Assembly (NCBI GenBank): GCA_030042375.1
Contig: JASHZU010000514.1
Coordinates: 1-12,628, forward strand
Direction: 5' to 3'
From: Verrucomicrobiia bacterium
Lineage (GTDB): Bacteria > Verrucomicrobiota > Verrucomicrobiae > Limisphaerales > UBA11358
DNA: 12,628 nt
Part shown: piece by piece, positions 1 through 6,783 of the stretch
Layout of the letters: every line of letters begins with the position of its first letter
How positions within the stretch are numbered: position 1 is the stretch's first letter
Notes under the pieces: generated by a model
Told to the model about the DNA's origin: nothing
The model's database searches: none
Seen by the model: only the letters and a program-made list of their open reading frames with translations
Translations under genes and position numbers: made by a program

Positions 1-242
1 AATTCCTCTTCCAGTCGCGGCGTGACGGTGGCGACGGGCGTGGCCCAGTGCGGTTGCTCGGCCTGAATCTCCGTGACGCGCGGAAACCAATTCGCGAAAT
101 AATCCAGGAAGGCATTGCCGGAGGAAGTCATTTCCGTATAGCCAGCGCGGCAAGGCGTGGCGGCCAGCGCAACGAGAGACGCGGCCGAAACCATGGCAGT
201 TTGTGAAAGAGAGCGAATTTTGAAACGAACCTTGTCTTGCAT
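1..242 (-). CDS. Exported protein of unknown function, N-terminal part (cut by window edge)
   Basis: About 80 codons are open from the ATG at 242 to the window edge, so the 3' part is missing. The product starts with a basic segment (MQDKVRFKIRS), then a hydrophobic stretch rich in Ala, Val and Leu (about residues 15-28) ending near CRAG, which reads as a signal peptide. The mature start (residues about 31-80) is polar with aromatic residues and includes HWATPVATVTPRLEEE. It may be an outer-membrane or periplasmic protein, but I do not recognise a family with certainty. An AGGG sits about 8 bases before the start, an acceptable ribosome binding site. A plausible promoter lies at 296-324. It follows ccsA on the same strand after a 174-bp gap, so it probably has its own transcript. 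Confidence 0.7.
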   Translation of the reverse strand, partial: MQDKVRFKIRSLSQTAMVSAASLVALAATPCRAGYTEMTSSGNAFLDYFANWFPRVTEIQAEQPHWATPVATVTPRLEEE

Positions 243-295
243 AATTTTTACCCTGTAGTTGTTGGTTGTGCCGCACCTTTTGCGCGACAGAGACG

Positions 296-324
296 ATTTC
301 ACAGGAGCCGATATATATTGTCAA
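296..324 (-). promoter_or_regulatory. Candidate sigma-70-type promoter for the exported protein gene
   Basis: Read on the minus strand, a perfect TTGACA (324-319) is followed after 17 bases by TGAAAT (301-296), four of six matches to the -10 consensus. The surroundings are AT-rich. The predicted transcript start is near 289, giving a leader of roughly 45 bases before the ATG at 242. Confidence 0.45.
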
Positions 325-351
325 ATATAAATGAAAAATAAACGACCAAAT

Positions 352-368
352 GTTGCCATATAGGCAAC
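352..368. repeat. Inverted repeat GTTGCC-N5-GGCAAC
   Basis: Two perfect 6-base arms flank ATATA, between the end of ccsA and the promoter of the next minus-strand gene. It could be an operator about 30 bases upstream of the -35 element, or a weak hairpin ending the rho-resB-ccsA transcript. The bases after it on the minus strand (ATTTGGTCG) are not a T run, so a classic intrinsic terminator is unlikely. Confidence 0.4.
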
Positions 369-416
369 CGTCGGGAACCTTGAAGAAAGCGGAGCCGATC
401 GAGCCTTTAACTTTAT

Positions 417-2339
417 TTAGTTATTTCCACCGGCCAATTTGAAGTCGATATCTGGTGGCGTAAAATCTTTTGGTTGCGACGCGAAGCTTCGCCACTTACG
501 GAGGGGCAAACAACCAATGCCAATGAAGCCGAGCTGGCTCAGGACAAATCCTCCCAGCCAAAGAAAAGCGCCTTCGGTAAAACCGTAGCTGTGCAAGCCG
601 ATGCCGAGCATGTTGACGCCGAACCATGACCAACTGGTGACGATGCTGCCGAAGACCGCGCAGTTGACGAGGCCGCGGTCGCGAATCATGCCGCCCCAGC
701 GCAGGTGCAAGATGAGGGCGTTCCACAACACGATGATGAGCGCGCCGTTTTCCTTGGGGTCCCAGCCCCAGAAACGGCCCCAGGATTGGTCGGCCCAAAT
801 GCCGCCGAGGACGGTGCCGACAAAACTGAAGAGCGTGGCGAAACAAACGATGCCGTAAATCATGCGCGTGAGCGATTTGGCAGTGACTTCATCCAGCGTC
901 CGTGTGAACACACCGCGAGTGATGTAGATCAGCGCGAGAAATCCCGCGACAAAGGTACTGGCGTAACCGGTAGTGACGGCGACGACGTGCGTGGCGAGCC
1001 AGAAATTGGTATCGAGGACGGCGCGCATCATTTCCATGGTGTCGCCATCGAGCGCAAGATTTTGGGCAATGATGAGCGTGATGAAGCCCATGCCTGCGGA
1101 GACGACCGCGCCGATGCCGTTTTTATAAAATTTTTCGAGAATAATTCCCAGCAGGCAGGCGCCCCAGCCGATGAAGATGGCCGAGGAATAGAGATTCGTC
1201 ACAGGCGGGCGGCCTTGCAAAATGATCCGGTAAAGCAATCCCATGGAGTGAATGAAAAACGCCAGGGCGATGAGCCAAACCGCCGAGCGCCGGAGGGCTT
1301 CGGAGAGATTGAACCAGGAGAAAATCGCGAGCAATCCGGCCAGGACATAAATGACCATGGCATTGTAGAACGGTTGCATTTGGTTGAAGAACACTTCCGC
1401 ACGCGCTTTCGCCAAATCGCGGGAAAGGTCGGGCTCGATGGATTGCCACAGGTCGGCCTGAGCGGAATTAAATCCGCGTGCGTCATGGCTTTGGAGCGCG
1501 CCGGCCATGTCGGCGTAGTCTCCCACTACCGGCGAAACGGGCTTACCGCGGGCGACTTCCATCATCACCGTCCCGACATTTTGCCAATCGCCGGAGCCAT
1601 TTTCGGGCGGAACAACCATGGGCGGCTCGAGCTGGGCCATATAATTGAACCGCTGAAATTCTCCGGCAAAAGCGTTCAGCGCCTGCTGGTCATATTTTTG
1701 CCCGGCCTGTTGCGCCTGGACGGCGGCGATGCCAGCTGGAACCAGCGCTTCGTAATCGGCCATTTCCTGTTTCCAGTTTTGCGTATCTTCCGGCTGGATG
1801 GCGTTTTTCAATTGCGCGTAAAGCACAAGCCGGTCATGGACTTTGACAACGGCGCGTTCGTAGGCGCTACGGCTCGCGGAAGGAACGTTGGTTTCGATAC
1901 GGCCATCCTCCGCGTCGAACGCATCCAGGGACGGCGCAATTTGGTTCCAGGAATAATGTTCGCCGTCCTGATGCTGTGCCAGGTCGCGGTCCGGCAGTTT
2001 CAGGAAAGCGATCAGGTCAGGATTATCCACACGAAACACAGGCCAATCATCGGCCGCTTGCGGATTCATCATGACGTTGGCCAGCCATTCGGTCGCGGAA
2101 ATGGTTTGATGCTTTTTCCACATGCTGGCCCATGGCTCAACGTCCAAGGTTTGCGTTTCATGGATTTGCAGGAGGGAATTGCGCGCGAGCGAATCCATGG
2201 GTTTCAAGCGGCCGTTAAAAACGATGGGCAATTGTCCGAATTTGGAGTAGGCGAAATCCTTGTCCTTAGGCGGCTGGATCTGACAGAGAAACCAGACGGC
2301 CATAATCATGGTCAGGATGATGGGCAGCAATCGTTTCAT
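417..2339 (-). CDS. ccsA: Cytochrome c biogenesis protein CcsA/ResC-like, with long periplasmic N-terminal extension
   Basis: Heme-handling membrane subunit of System II cytochrome c maturation, which with ResB delivers heme and attaches it to apocytochromes outside the membrane. The start ATG at 2339 lies 7 bases after the resB stop; an in-frame GTG at 2420 would overlap resB by 74 bases and is less likely. The product is 640 residues. It has an N-terminal membrane segment (about 4-20), then some 300 soluble residues including FGQLPIVFNGRLKPMDSLAR, then a multi-span CcsA domain from about residue 328. The tryptophan-rich heme motif is at 515-530 (WADQSWGRFWGWDPKE). His364, His451 and His583 sit in the usual settings for heme-ligand histidines. 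Ordinary CcsA proteins have about 250-350 residues, so the N-terminal half is extra. The CcsA assignment is firm; the role of the extension is unknown. Confidence 0.92.
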   Translation of the reverse strand: MKRLLPIILTMIMAVWFLCQIQPPKDKDFAYSKFGQLPIVFNGRLKPMDSLARNSLLQIHETQTLDVEPWASMWKKHQTISATEWLANVMMNPQAADDWPVFRVDNPDLIAFLKLPDRDLAQHQDGEHYSWNQIAPSLDAFDAEDGRIETNVPSASRSAYERAVVKVHDRLVLYAQLKNAIQPEDTQNWKQEMADYEALVPAGIAAVQAQQAGQKYDQQALNAFAGEFQRFNYMAQLEPPMVVPPENGSGDWQNVGTVMMEVARGKPVSPVVGDYADMAGALQSHDARGFNSAQADLWQSIEPDLSRDLAKARAEVFFNQMQPFYNAMVIYVLAGLLAIFSWFNLSEALRRSAVWLIALAFFIHSMGLLYRIILQGRPPVTNLYSSAIFIGWGACLLGIILEKFYKNGIGAVVSAGMGFITLIIAQNLALDGDTMEMMRAVLDTNFWLATHVVAVTTGYASTFVAGFLALIYITRGVFTRTLDEVTAKSLTRMIYGIVCFATLFSFVGTVLGGIWADQSWGRFWGWDPKENGALIIVLWNALILHLRWGGMIRDRGLVNCAVFGSIVTSWSWFGVNMLGIGLHSYGFTEGAFLWLGGFVLSQLGFIGIGCLPLRKWRSFASQPKDFTPPDIDFKLAGGNN

Positions 2340-2346
2340 GACAGGA

Positions 2347-3603
2347 TTATCTTTTCTTCGCAATAAAACCGACAAGATGGAACATAAATTGGATGACCAA
2401 TCCAAGGGCAACCATTCCACAGCCGATATACGGCGTCAACCAGCTGGGATTGTGGACGACCATGAGCACGGATGATGGGGTTTGCCCGGCTTCCACGGCG
2501 GCTTCGCTGGCGTTCATTTGGTACTGGTAAAAAGTCAGCCCGGCGTAGCGCAAGGGATGGTTCATGGAAATTTCGACCTGGCGATTCTCGCCCGTGTGCG
2601 AGTTCTGTAATTGCACAAGGCTGCGGAAATCTTTTGGAGTATCTGAGCCCTGGTAAAAGGTGTGGGTGGCTTTCAACAACGTGAGTGAGAACGGGAAAAT
2701 GGTACGCTCAGCCCGCAAGGAGAAAGTGTATTTTTTGCCATCGGCGAAAACGGTTTGGGGCCGTGTCAAATCGTTGACGATTTCATGGGCCATTTGGTCG
2801 CCCGCGATCGACGCATATTCATTCTGGATGGCTTCAATCATGGCGGCATCGCCGGTCCAGTCGGAAACGACCCAATCGCCCAATGAACCGCTGGAGCCAT
2901 CCAATTCAATGAGCGCGGTGGGAACGTTTTTGTCATCGGTGGTTTTGACTTCGGGCTCGGGATGGAAATCAAAATTGAGAGCGACCCCATTGGTTGCGAG
3001 CGGCGGGCCATTTTGCATCATGGGCGCGCGAAAGGACGGCTCGGAATTTATCCAGTATTGTTTCACCTGGATAGTAAAGGGCAGGTTGGTGTCCTGGATG
3101 ACACCGCCCTGGGCGAGCCAGGAAGCGGGAATAGAAACAACCTGCTCCGTATTTGGGCCGGTCGGGGTTGAGAAAACCAGTTCATAATATTGCGGACTTT
3201 CGGAATAAGACCTGGTCTGGCCGACATAAAAGTGCATCTGCGTTTCGTGCGCGAACCTGTCGGTGGCGAGCTGGCCGGCCAGTAGCAAAATCACCCCGAG
3301 ATGGGCGAGTTGGATGCCGATTTTTTTAACCGAGAATTGGAAACGATAAATGTGCGCGGCCAACAAATTGATGAGCAACAATGTGCCGATGAGATAACCG
3401 CCGGGCAGGATAATCGGAATCCTCGTTCCAAACAAATCCAGCCCCAGCACAATCCATTGCCTGAAGTAGCGGGCCTGAGCCTGGTAAAGCCCTTCATCCA
3501 CCTGCGCCAACGTGCCGATAAAAACGAGCACGATGGCGAAGGCGAGCAAAACCACAGTAAGCCGAAGCGACGTGAAGAATTTGATCAGCCTGCGAAAGAG
3601 CAT
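2347..3603 (-). CDS. resB: Cytochrome c biogenesis protein ResB/Ccs1-like
   Basis: Partner of CcsA in System II cytochrome c assembly, thought to bind or chaperone apocytochrome and help route heme. The 418-residue product has a transmembrane helix at about 15-33, a second at 70-86, a third at 96-112 containing His101, a large extracytoplasmic domain (about 113-385), and a last helix at 390-412 before a basic tail (IAKKR). Near the end of the soluble domain, MNHPLRYAGLTFYQYQM (348-363) matches the conserved ResB signature. An adjacent TTG at 3606 could also start the protein; AGGCGG lies 12 bases before the ATG and 9 before the TTG, so the choice is open by one codon. It is 86 bases downstream of rho and 7 bases upstream of ccsA, consistent with an operon. 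Confidence 0.9.
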   Translation of the reverse strand: MLFRRLIKFFTSLRLTVVLLAFAIVLVFIGTLAQVDEGLYQAQARYFRQWIVLGLDLFGTRIPIILPGGYLIGTLLLINLLAAHIYRFQFSVKKIGIQLAHLGVILLLAGQLATDRFAHETQMHFYVGQTRSYSESPQYYELVFSTPTGPNTEQVVSIPASWLAQGGVIQDTNLPFTIQVKQYWINSEPSFRAPMMQNGPPLATNGVALNFDFHPEPEVKTTDDKNVPTALIELDGSSGSLGDWVVSDWTGDAAMIEAIQNEYASIAGDQMAHEIVNDLTRPQTVFADGKKYTFSLRAERTIFPFSLTLLKATHTFYQGSDTPKDFRSLVQLQNSHTGENRQVEISMNHPLRYAGLTFYQYQMNASEAAVEAGQTPSSVLMVVHNPSWLTPYIGCGMVALGLVIQFMFHLVGFIAKKR

Positions 3604-3689
3604 CAATTTATTTTGCCGCCTGGAAGGGCTTCAGGAAAGCGCGTTTTTGACACGTTATGGGGCGGACTCGTTCCGCGAGGCCAATCAAC

Positions 3690-5141
3690 TCACACCCCCA
3701 TATTGAGGAGGAATTCAATATTGCTCTTGTTTTTCTTGAGCTTGTTGAGCATCAGCTCCATGGCTTCCACCGGCGGCACGCCGGTGAGGGCGCGGCGCAA
3801 AATGACGACGCGATTGTATTCGTCCGGATGATAGAGCAATTCCTCTTTGCGCGTGCCGGAGCGTTCGATGTTCACCGAAGGGAAGATGCGGCGGTCCACG
3901 AGGGCGCGGTCCAAATGCACTTCCATGTTGCCGGTGCCTTTGAACTCTTCAAAAATCACTTCGTCCATGCGTGAGCCGGTGTCCACGAGGGCGGTGGCCA
4001 TGATGGTGAGCGAACCGCCTTCTTCGACGTTTCGCGCCGCGCCGAAGAAGCGCTTCGGTTTGTGCAATGCATTGGCGTCCACGCCACCAGAAAGGATTTT
4101 TCCGGAGTGCGGCTGGATGGTGTTATAGGCGCGGGCCAGGCGGGTGATGGAATCCAGGAGGATCACAACGTCGCGTTTGTGTTCGACCATGCGGCGGGCT
4201 TTTTCGATGACCATTTCGGCCACTTGCACGTGACGCTCGGGCGGCTCGTCAAAGGTGGACGAAATGACTTCGGCGCCGCGGCAGGTGCGCTCCATGTCCG
4301 TGACTTCTTCCGGACGTTCGTCAATCAGCAGGATGAACAAATACGACTCGGGATTATTTTTCAAAATCGCATTGGCGATTTTTTGCATCAAAACCGTTTT
4401 GCCGGTGCGCGGCGGGGCCACAATCAGCCCGCGCGTGCCCTTGCCGATGGGGCAAACCAAGTCCAAAACGCGCGTGTTCAACTCGTCCGCGGCAGTCTCC
4501 AAAATGAACCGCTTGTTGGGAAAGAGCGGCGTAAGATTGTCAAAGTGCGTCTTCTCCTTGGCCTTGTCCGGATCTTCACCGTCCACGGCTTCGACCTTGA
4601 GCAGCGCGAAAAATTTTTCTTTTTCTTTGGGCGGACGAATCTGCCCGGCGATGAGATTGCCGGTTTGTAAATCAAAACGGCGGATTTGCGACGGCGAGAT
4701 GTAAATGTCCTCGGGGCAGGGCAAATAGTTGAAACTCTGCGAACGCAAAAATCCAAAGCCTTCGGGCAACACTTCCAGGACGCCTTCAGAAAAGAGCACG
4801 CCGGCGCGCTCGGCATTTTTCTGGAGGATATGGAAAATAACCTCATGCTTGCGCATGGTGCCGAAGTTCTCGACGTTCAATTCCTTGGCCATCGAGTTGA
4901 GCTCGGTCATGCTCATGGCCTGGAGTTTGGCGATATTGAGAGACGAAGCGATTTTATCGCGTTGTGAGCCGCGTTCTTCCTGAGATTTTGGTTCTTCTTC
5001 TGCGGCCGTTGGTTCGATGGGCCTGGAAGGCGGCTGCAGGGCAGGTTCGGGCGGCGGCGCGGCGGGCGCGGGCGCCGGCGGTGGTTCAGCCGGGATTTCT
5101 TCCGACGGCTTTGCTTTTGGCTTTCTGGCAACTCTTGGCAT
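3690..5141 (-). CDS. rho: Transcription termination factor Rho
   Basis: RNA-dependent hexameric ATPase that translocates along nascent RNA and ends transcription. The 483-residue product has a disordered Pro/Ala/Glu-rich leader (about 5-60), a Rho N-terminal helical region (66-110), the RNA-binding cold-shock-like fold (113-185, containing EGFGFLRS), and a RecA-type motor. Walker A is APPRTGKT (242-249, Lys248), [10 protein letters not shown] is at 271-280, and Walker B VVILLD ends at Asp330. [21 protein letters not shown] (351-371) covers the secondary RNA-contacting loop, and [21 protein letters not shown] lies at 392-412. E. coli Rho has 419 residues; the difference is mainly the N-terminal leader. 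The ATG is preceded by an AT-rich stretch with no visible Shine-Dalgarno sequence. All motor motifs are intact. Confidence 0.97.
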   Translation of the reverse strand: MPRVARKPKAKPSEEIPAEPPPAPAPAAPPPEPALQPPSRPIEPTAAEEEPKSQEERGSQRDKIASSLNIAKLQAMSMTELNSMAKELNVENFGTMRKHEVIFHILQKNAERAGVLFSEGVLEVLPEGFGFLRSQSFNYLPCPEDIYISPSQIRRFDLQTGNLIAGQIRPPKEKEKFFALLKVEAVDGEDPDKAKEKTHFDNLTPLFPNKRFILETAADELNTRVLDLVCPIGKGTRGLIVAPPRTGKTVLMQKIANAILKNNPESYLFILLIDERPEEVTDMERTCRGAEVISSTFDEPPERHVQVAEMVIEKARRMVEHKRDVVILLDSITRLARAYNTIQPHSGKILSGGVDANALHKPKRFFGAARNVEEGGSLTIMATALVDTGSRMDEVIFEEFKGTGNMEVHLDRALVDRRIFPSVNIERSGTRKEELLYHPDEYNRVVILRRALTGVPPVEAMELMLNKLKKNKSNIEFLLNMGV

Positions 5142-5412
5142 AAAAAATATAATCTAGGTTTGGCTGGAATTTGATTTCCTCGCTATTAAGGCCGTCATGC
5201 ATTGGACGACCCGTGACTGGAAAAGTTCAAATTGGATTTTGTTAACCGTGCGTTTCGAGAAATATCCTCAAAACGTCAGGGGAAATTTCGCAGTCAACTC
5301 GTCGACAGCTTGACGCATTTCTCTCCGATTGTCAAATGGGATTGTTAAAGCCAAACTAATTAATTGCCGCATTGTCTCGAAATCATACACTGTCCATCAA
5401 AGAGGCAGTCCC

Positions 5413-5450
5413 AGTATCGTTGTCAGGCTAAAGTATCGTTGTCAGGCTAA
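5413..5450. repeat. Perfect 19-bp tandem duplication
   Basis: The unit AGTATCGTTGTCAGGCTAA occurs twice with no spacer (5413-5431 and 5432-5450). It ends about 50 bases upstream of the sigma-54-like element, a distance compatible with an activator-binding site, though a replication-slippage duplication is equally possible. I found no other copy in the window. Confidence 0.85.
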
Positions 5451-5501
5451 AAATGAACGGTTTATCTTTAAAAAAGCTCTAAACCTGTTAAAGTGACTCT
5501 C

Positions 5502-5517
5502 TGGCATATACGGTGCT
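5502..5517 (+). promoter_or_regulatory. Candidate sigma-54 (RpoN) promoter of pilin gene 1
   Basis: TGGCATATACGGTGCT has the invariant GG and GC separated by exactly 10 bases (GG 5503-5504, GC 5515-5516), matching the -24/-12 layout. The -24 half is TGGCA; the -12 half (GTGCT) is weaker than TTGCA or TTGCT. The predicted start is near 5528, about 100 bases before the ATG. RpoN control of major pilin genes through PilR-type activators is established in several bacteria. The activator is not in this window. Confidence 0.5.
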
Positions 5518-5537
5518 AGAGTTTTCGGCTGAAATGC

Positions 5538-5628
5538 GGTTACCACGGGCAATTAAGTGAACAAACATGCAATCATATAACCCGCCTGGGGTAATGTTCC
5601 ACCGCAGCTCAGAGAAGAAAGTGAAAGT
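5538..5628 (+). promoter_or_regulatory. Conserved 5' leader of pilin gene 1 (copy A)
   Basis: This 91-base leader aligns along its length with the 92-base leader before pilin gene 2 (6225-6316). Shared blocks include GGTT, GGCAAT, AGTGAAC, ATCATAT and AACCCGCCTG. It contains a 21-codon open frame from ATG 5567 whose TGA overlaps the pilin start as ATGA. A purine-rich stretch (GAGAAGAAAGTGAAAG) before the ATG probably serves as the ribosome binding region. Confidence 0.5.
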
Positions 5629-6006
5629 ATGAAACAAATCAAACAGTCCCGCAAGGCGGGTTTCACCCTGGTGGAAATCATGATTGTTGTGGCCATTATC
5701 GGTTTGCTGGCCGCGATCGCGATTCCCAACTTCGTGAAAGCCCGTGCGACATCACAGCAAAATGCCTGTATTAACAATATGCGGCAGATTACTGCGGCGG
5801 TGAATGAGTGGGCCCTGGAAACAGGCCAACAGACAGGCGCGACCGTTGCGAATACGGACCTGACGCCCTACATCCAGTTGAACTCCAACAGCAGCATTCC
5901 TGGCTGTCCTGCTGGCGGCACCTATACCATTGGTGAAGTCGGCAACTTGCCGCAGGTGACCTGCTCGTTGAGCACGCTGTCGGCTGAACCCCACAAGTCT
6001 CCGTAA
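5629..6006 (+). CDS. Type IV pilin / prepilin-type protein, copy 1
   Basis: Structural subunit of a type IV pilus or type II secretion pseudopilus, inserted in the inner membrane and processed by prepilin peptidase. The 125-residue precursor has a short basic leader (MKQIKQSRKAG), a cleavage site G11|F12 with Glu16 at mature position 5, and a hydrophobic helix to about residue 33. A helical stretch follows (36-65, ARATSQQNACINNMRQI...), then a small C-terminal domain with Cys93 and Cys112 flanking CPAGGTYTIG, likely a disulfide. Cys47 is also present. It differs from copy 2 by five residues (3, 4, 103, 120, 123). A strong intrinsic terminator follows the stop. Such short pilins with a CP-GGTYT...CS end are, to my knowledge, typical of Verrucomicrobiota. 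Whether it is the major pilin cannot be told from sequence. Confidence 0.93.
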   Translation: MKQIKQSRKAGFTLVEIMIVVAIIGLLAAIAIPNFVKARATSQQNACINNMRQITAAVNEWALETGQQTGATVANTDLTPYIQLNSNSSIPGCPAGGTYTIGEVGNLPQVTCSLSTLSAEPHKSP

Positions 6007-6023
6007 TTCATACGGTTTCTCGC

Positions 6024-6055
6024 AGGCTCGGAGCCTATGGCTTCGAGCCTTTTTT
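6024..6055 (+). terminator. Intrinsic terminator of pilin gene 1
   Basis: The arms AGGCTCG and CGAGCCT pair perfectly over 7 bp, enclosing a second AGCC/GGCT pairing, and are followed directly by a run of T (6050-6055). It sits 18 bases after the stop codon. Confidence 0.88.
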
Positions 6056-6157
6056 GTTTGCTGACATCATTTCCTGTTTTATCGATAAAGCTGCTTGGAA
6101 ACAATCTTTCTCGCCGGCCCAAGATATAGTAAACCGGCATGCAAGGTCTTGTAGATA

Positions 6158-6173
6158 TGGCATTGGAGCTGCT
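6158..6173 (+). promoter_or_regulatory. Candidate sigma-54 (RpoN) promoter of pilin gene 2
   Basis: TGGCATTGGAGCTGCT again has GG (6159-6160) and GC (6171-6172) separated by exactly 10 bases, and shares the TGGCAT...TGCT pattern with the element before pilin gene 1. The predicted start is near 6184, giving a leader of about 130 bases. When the two leaders are aligned, the position homologous to promoter 1 is nearer 6201 (a TGGCA without a matching GC). The sites may therefore not be strictly equivalent. Confidence 0.42.
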
Positions 6174-6224
6174 GCATTTTGCAACGACAAGAAATTGCCC
6201 TGGCAGGCAGTTTATTGTTTCAGC

Positions 6225-6316
6225 GGTTGTAACAGGCAATGCAGTGAACGAAAACGTCATCATATAAACCCGCCTGTTATGAAGTTCACTCCGCTAACGT
6301 AGAGAGAGAGTTGAAC
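6225..6316 (+). promoter_or_regulatory. Conserved 5' leader of pilin gene 2 (copy B)
   Basis: This is the counterpart of the pilin gene 1 leader, with nearly the same length and the same blocks ending in AAACCCGCCTG. It carries a different small frame (ATG 6279, seven codons, TAG at 6300). A purine-rich GAGAGAGAG lies 6 bases before the pilin ATG and is the probable ribosome binding site. Confidence 0.5.
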
Positions 6317-6694
6317 ATGAAAAGAATGAAACAGTCCCGTAAAGCAGGTTTCACCCTGGTGGAAATCATGATTGTTGTGGCTATCATTGGTTTGCTGGCC
6401 GCGATCGCGATTCCCAACTTCGTGAAAGCCCGTGCGACCTCCCAGCAGAATGCTTGTATCAATAACATGCGGCAAATCACCGCCGCGGTGAATGAATGGG
6501 CTCTGGAAACCGGCCAGCAGACAGGCGCGACCGTTGCGAATACTGACCTGACTCCGTACATCCAGCTCAATTCGAACAGCAGCATTCCTGGCTGCCCGGC
6601 AGGCGGAACTTACACGATTGGCGCAGTCGGCAATTTGCCGCAAGTGACTTGCTCTCTGAGCACGCTGTCGGCCCAGCCGCACCTCTCGCCGTAA
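6317..6694 (+). CDS. Type IV pilin / prepilin-type protein, copy 2
   Basis: Paralogue of the pilin at 5629-6006, also 125 residues, with 120 identical positions. The leader is MKRMKQSRKAG, the cleavage site is G11|F12, Glu16 is kept, and Cys47, Cys93 and Cys112 are all conserved. The changes are Q3R, I4M, E103A, E120Q and K123L, so the mature proteins differ only near the C-terminus and mostly lose charge in copy 2. About 43 codons differ synonymously, so this is not a recent duplication, and the protein is under strong purifying selection. The ATG at 6317 is preferred over an in-frame TTG at 6311 because it matches the start of copy 1 and has a purine-rich site 6 bases upstream. A strong hairpin follows the stop. 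Confidence 0.93.
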   Translation: MKRMKQSRKAGFTLVEIMIVVAIIGLLAAIAIPNFVKARATSQQNACINNMRQITAAVNEWALETGQQTGATVANTDLTPYIQLNSNSSIPGCPAGGTYTIGAVGNLPQVTCSLSTLSAQPHLSP

Positions 6695-6709
6695 TAACAC
6701 TGTTATCGC

Positions 6710-6741
6710 CACAGGCCCGGAGCTCAAGCCCCGGGCCTGTG
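6710..6741 (+). terminator. Hairpin after pilin gene 2
   Basis: CACAGGCCCGG and CCGGGCCTGTG form a perfect 11-bp GC-rich stem with a 10-base loop, 15 bases after the stop. The following bases (AGTTCTAAC) are not a clear T run, so termination may be partial. It could also act as a 3' stabiliser that lets some transcripts continue into pilin gene 3. Confidence 0.65.
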
Positions 6742-6783
6742 AGTTCTAACAAGTGTTAAAGCGAACACCAAAAGGCCAACGTT

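Larger units (their letters stand above)
5142..5628. other. Divergent intergenic region between rho and the pilin array
   Basis: No convincing protein-coding frame was found. The left part should hold the rho promoter, but I see no good paired -35/-10. The right part holds a perfect 19-bp tandem duplication, a sigma-54-like promoter and the leader of the first pilin gene, each listed separately. The segment is more AT-rich than its coding neighbours. Confidence 0.6.
6007..6316. other. Intergenic region between pilin genes 1 and 2
   Basis: This 310-base gap holds, in order, the terminator of pilin gene 1, a spacer without convincing coding potential, a sigma-54-like element and the duplicated leader of pilin gene 2. 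The spacer also contains a loose GCCGG...CCGGC dyad near 6113-6138 of unclear meaning. Confidence 0.6.

Noticed and set aside
705..2366. Long plus-strand open frame of 553 codons opposite ccsA
   Set aside because: It is an antisense shadow of ccsA. The translation is rich in Asp, Gly, Arg and His without domains, while the minus-strand frame has clear CcsA motifs.
4062..4670. Plus-strand 202-codon frame inside rho
   Set aside because: It is an antisense shadow of the conserved Rho motor domain.
5413..5450. CRISPR-like repeat
   Set aside because: There are only two copies, with no spacer between them and no cas genes.
6694..6706. Palindrome ATAACA-C-TGTTAT at the pilin 2 stop codon
   Set aside because: It is short and overlaps the stop codon just before the larger hairpin. 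There is too little support to call it an operator or terminator.
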